In this document: piece after piece, positions 5,866 through 7,620 of the stretch
Position numbering within the stretch: position 1 is the first letter of the stretch
How the letters are laid out: the number at the start of each line of letters is the position of its first letter
Source: Candidatus Poribacteria bacterium
GTDB taxonomy: Bacteria > Poribacteria > WGA-4E > UBA9662
Reading direction: 5' to 3'
NCBI GenBank assembly: GCA_002729015.1
Contig: PBVO01000140.1
Span: forward strand, 19,499-27,118
Length of the DNA: 7,620 nt
Program-made: the position numbers and the translations under genes
The notes under the pieces: generated by a model
What the model was told of the DNA's origin: nothing
Databases searched by the model: none
What the model saw: the letters and a program-made list of their open reading frames with translations, nothing else

Positions 5866-7173
5866 CTACCAACAGACCATCGAATCTTCAAATAGATGAG
5901 TCAATACTTTTGAATCCACTGGGATCGGAGAAAGTTTTGTTACACGATGTTGTGGTAGTGTTGCATTCACTAACTTTGGAATGTCAACTGGTTGATAACC
6001 AACAGCGCTCAATCCATTGGGAATACCTGTGGCTTTCATCAGGTCAATAATAGCTTGCGCTAAGATTTGGCCTGCTTGATCAATCGAAACTTCTTGTACA
6101 TCAACTCCCATCAAGCTCGCGGCCAATAAATGAAGGTCTGGGTTCGCTGAAGCCGTAAATCGAAATACTGCTGGAGCATTCAAGATCACGGACATGCCAT
6201 GTGGAATGATGGGTTCAGTGTTATTCTTAGGACGTGGAAATCCCTTTGGAACAAACTTGCTAACCATCCCAGCCACTGGATAAGACATACCATGTGGTAA
6301 ATGAACACCAGCGTTACCGAAGCCAATACCAGCATACGTTGAGGCTAACAACATCTGACCACGAGCAAAAACGTCGGTTGGATCTGAAACAGCCGAAACT
6401 AAGTTCTCAGCAACCATCCGTATTGCCTCGGAGGCCCATATATGGCTGATTGGATTAGCCCCTTGATAGGCTGGACGATAGAGGGGACTTGGTGGTGCTG
6501 GTCGGTCGGTGTAAGGTAAGGCTGTCAACGATTCCAATGCATGGCTTAAAACATCCAGCCCAGAGCAAGCAGCTACAATTGGTGGAACAGTACGTGTGTT
6601 TTCTGGATCGATAATGCCCAACGTTGGCCGTAATGCGCGATCGGCAATACCGGTTTTAGCCTTCATTTCTAATAAATCAAAGATGGCAACACCAGTCGTT
6701 TCGCTACCGGTTCCAGCTGTAGTTGGAACTGCTATTAACGGCTTGACGGGACCAGGAACGGGTTTACCTTGTCCAATTGGTTGATTGACGTAAGTAAGTA
6801 AATCAGATGGATAGGTTGAATATAGATTGGCCGCTTTTGCTGTGTCCATACTCGAGCCACCACCGACAGCTACAAACCCATCAAATCCTCCATCTCGTGC
6901 GAAATCGATAGCAGATTGAAAAGAAAGGTTAGTCGGTTCAACTCGAACTTGATCAAAGAGAACAGGATCAACCCCTATTTGTTTGAGTGATTCCAATACT
7001 CGCGAAACTGGTTCACTATCCGACAGATTGGGGTCAGTAAGCACCATTACACGGTGGCAATTAAGTGCTTTTATATCTTCCCCAATCTCGTTGGTGGCAC
7101 CTATTCCGAATTTGATACGAGAAGTATCCATAATGAAGGCAGTTTCAGCTCTGCTTATTATTTCTTTGCCCAT
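5866..7173 (-). CDS. Hydroxyacid-oxoacid transhydrogenase (iron-type alcohol dehydrogenase, ADHFE1 class)
   Basis: This 435-residue enzyme belongs to the iron-containing alcohol dehydrogenase superfamily. It is close to the mitochondrial ADHFE1 type, which oxidises 4-hydroxybutyrate while reducing 2-oxoglutarate to 2-hydroxyglutarate with a bound nucleotide. The nucleotide site is GGGSSMD (104-110) and TTAGTGSE (151-158). The metal ligands are Asp207, His211 (LDVLSHALES), His294 (HLPHGMSYP) and His325 (PHGMSVIL). The 30-residue gap between the last two His, where FucO has about 14, is a mark of this class. So are LYRPAYQGANPIS (231-243) and YAGIGFGNAGVH (280-291). Length matches bacterial members. 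ATG at 7173 follows an in-frame TAA directly; the Shine-Dalgarno is weak. Met15 (MDTSRIKFGIG) is a less likely start, since TAFIM before it is also family-like. The exact substrate pair is inferred. Confidence 0.9.
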   Translation of the reverse strand: MGKEIISRAETAFIMDTSRIKFGIGATNEIGEDIKALNCHRVMVLTDPNLSDSEPVSRVLESLKQIGVDPVLFDQVRVEPTNLSFQSAIDFARDGGFDGFVAVGGGSSMDTAKAANLYSTYPSDLLTYVNQPIGQGKPVPGPVKPLIAVPTTAGTGSETTGVAIFDLLEMKAKTGIADRALRPTLGIIDPENTRTVPPIVAACSGLDVLSHALESLTALPYTDRPAPPSPLYRPAYQGANPISHIWASEAIRMVAENLVSAVSDPTDVFARGQMLLASTYAGIGFGNAGVHLPHGMSYPVAGMVSKFVPKGFPRPKNNTEPIIPHGMSVILNAPAVFRFTASANPDLHLLAASLMGVDVQEVSIDQAGQILAQAIIDLMKATGIPNGLSAVGYQPVDIPKLVNATLPQHRVTKLSPIPVDSKVLTHLFEDSMVCW

Positions 7174-7177
7174 TTAG

Positions 7178-7620
7178 TTTGCTTTGCCTTACTCATTTTT
7201 AATTTTTTCTTTTTATGTTAAGATTAGACAGGTAAGCCTGTTACTTGCCCACTGGGTAAAACCAATCTGCCATGTTAGTTAAAAGAAGTCAAGTTTCCAC
7301 TACTCCATTTAGTTGCCTGTTGAAGGCATAACCATTACTACTAGCCATGTGCAGATCAGTTTTATTAGTTTCTAAGGTTAAATTATTTTGGGAAACTTAG
7401 AAAGCGAGAACTTAGTATTGGTTTGTGGCATAGAATTTGAAAAGCTGAAGATCCATTGTTTATTCTTTTATTACTGTTGATTTAGCAAAATATCATATAG
7501 ATTTGTATCTTTCACACCCTATAAATTTGGGATTCTTTCTTTTGGGAGGTTAGACTCGATTCTGAAAAACTGAGCTCGTACGGCATGAAACTAATCTACA
7601 AGAATAGTAGCTAATGTTTC
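7178..7620. other. AT-rich stretch without a recognisable gene
   Basis: Both strands were read through. There is no reading frame of useful length with family-like content, no tRNA-like cloverleaf, no tandem repeat array and no insertion-sequence ends. The part nearest 7173 must hold the promoter of the transhydrogenase gene, but no -35/-10 pair with correct spacing stands out. The remainder may be eroded coding sequence, like 4554-5285, but I could not read any family in it. Confidence 0.5.
7228..7241. repeat. Short inverted repeat upstream of the transhydrogenase gene
   Basis: ACAGG and CCTGT flank the four bases TAAG, about 55 bp upstream of the transhydrogenase ATG. It could be an operator half-site pair or a weak hairpin. 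No clear promoter could be placed beside it, so its role is unknown. Confidence 0.25.

Noticed and set aside
5855..5870. GGTA...TACC small palindrome at the transhydrogenase stop as a terminator
   Set aside because: The stem has only four pairs and no T-run follows; it is too weak to call.
7166..7204. A 12-codon reading frame (MSKAKQTKWAKK) overlapping the transhydrogenase start as a leader peptide
   Set aside because: It has no ribosome site and no control codons or attenuator-like hairpins; it is most likely chance.

Overview
The window comes from an AT-rich bacterial genome whose genes use mixed start codons (ATG, TTG, perhaps GTG). The organism cannot be named from this sequence. The Zur-type regulator is closest in motif layout to the proteobacterial form. 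The company of a PhyH-type dioxygenase and an ADHFE1-type transhydrogenase is common in uncultured environmental or host-associated Gram-negative bacteria. Coding density is low for a bacterium: about 730 bp (4554-5285) and about 440 bp (7178-7620) carry no intact gene, one gene is frameshifted, and two gene fossils can be read. This suggests a genome undergoing decay.

Layout. 1-658 (minus): the 5' part of a beta-class N6-adenine/N4-cytosine DNA methyltransferase, cut by the window edge. 666-1642 (plus): a phosphatidylinositol-specific phospholipase C-like phosphodiesterase, complete except for a one-base frameshift at a run of seven T. 1830-2810 (minus): a membrane-anchored alpha/beta hydrolase with a TTG start. 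2986-3723 (plus): a PhyH-family Fe(II)/2-oxoglutarate dioxygenase, followed 14 bp later by trmJ (3738-4553), the tRNA Nm32 methyltransferase. 4714-5031 and 5225-5350 (minus): degraded remnants of an ABC-3 (ZnuB-like) metal permease and of a second Fur/Zur-family regulator. 5353-5811 (minus): intact zur. 5866-7173 (minus): a hydroxyacid-oxoacid transhydrogenase of the iron-dependent alcohol dehydrogenase superfamily. 7178-7620: no gene seen.

How they fit. The most coherent story is zinc. An intact Zur with all expected metal ligands sits just upstream of fossils of a Fur-family paralogue and a zinc/manganese-type ABC permease, in the same orientation. This looks like a former zinc-uptake locus from which only the repressor survives. 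zur has a near-consensus sigma70 promoter placed so close to its ATG that the message should be leaderless or nearly so. The dioxygenase and trmJ probably share a transcript from a promoter at 2897-2925, which overlaps a possible divergent promoter for the hydrolase. The other genes are not functionally linked in any obvious way. I see no convincing new multi-gene system; the points most worth checking are the fossil zinc locus, the homopolymer frameshift and the leaderless zur.
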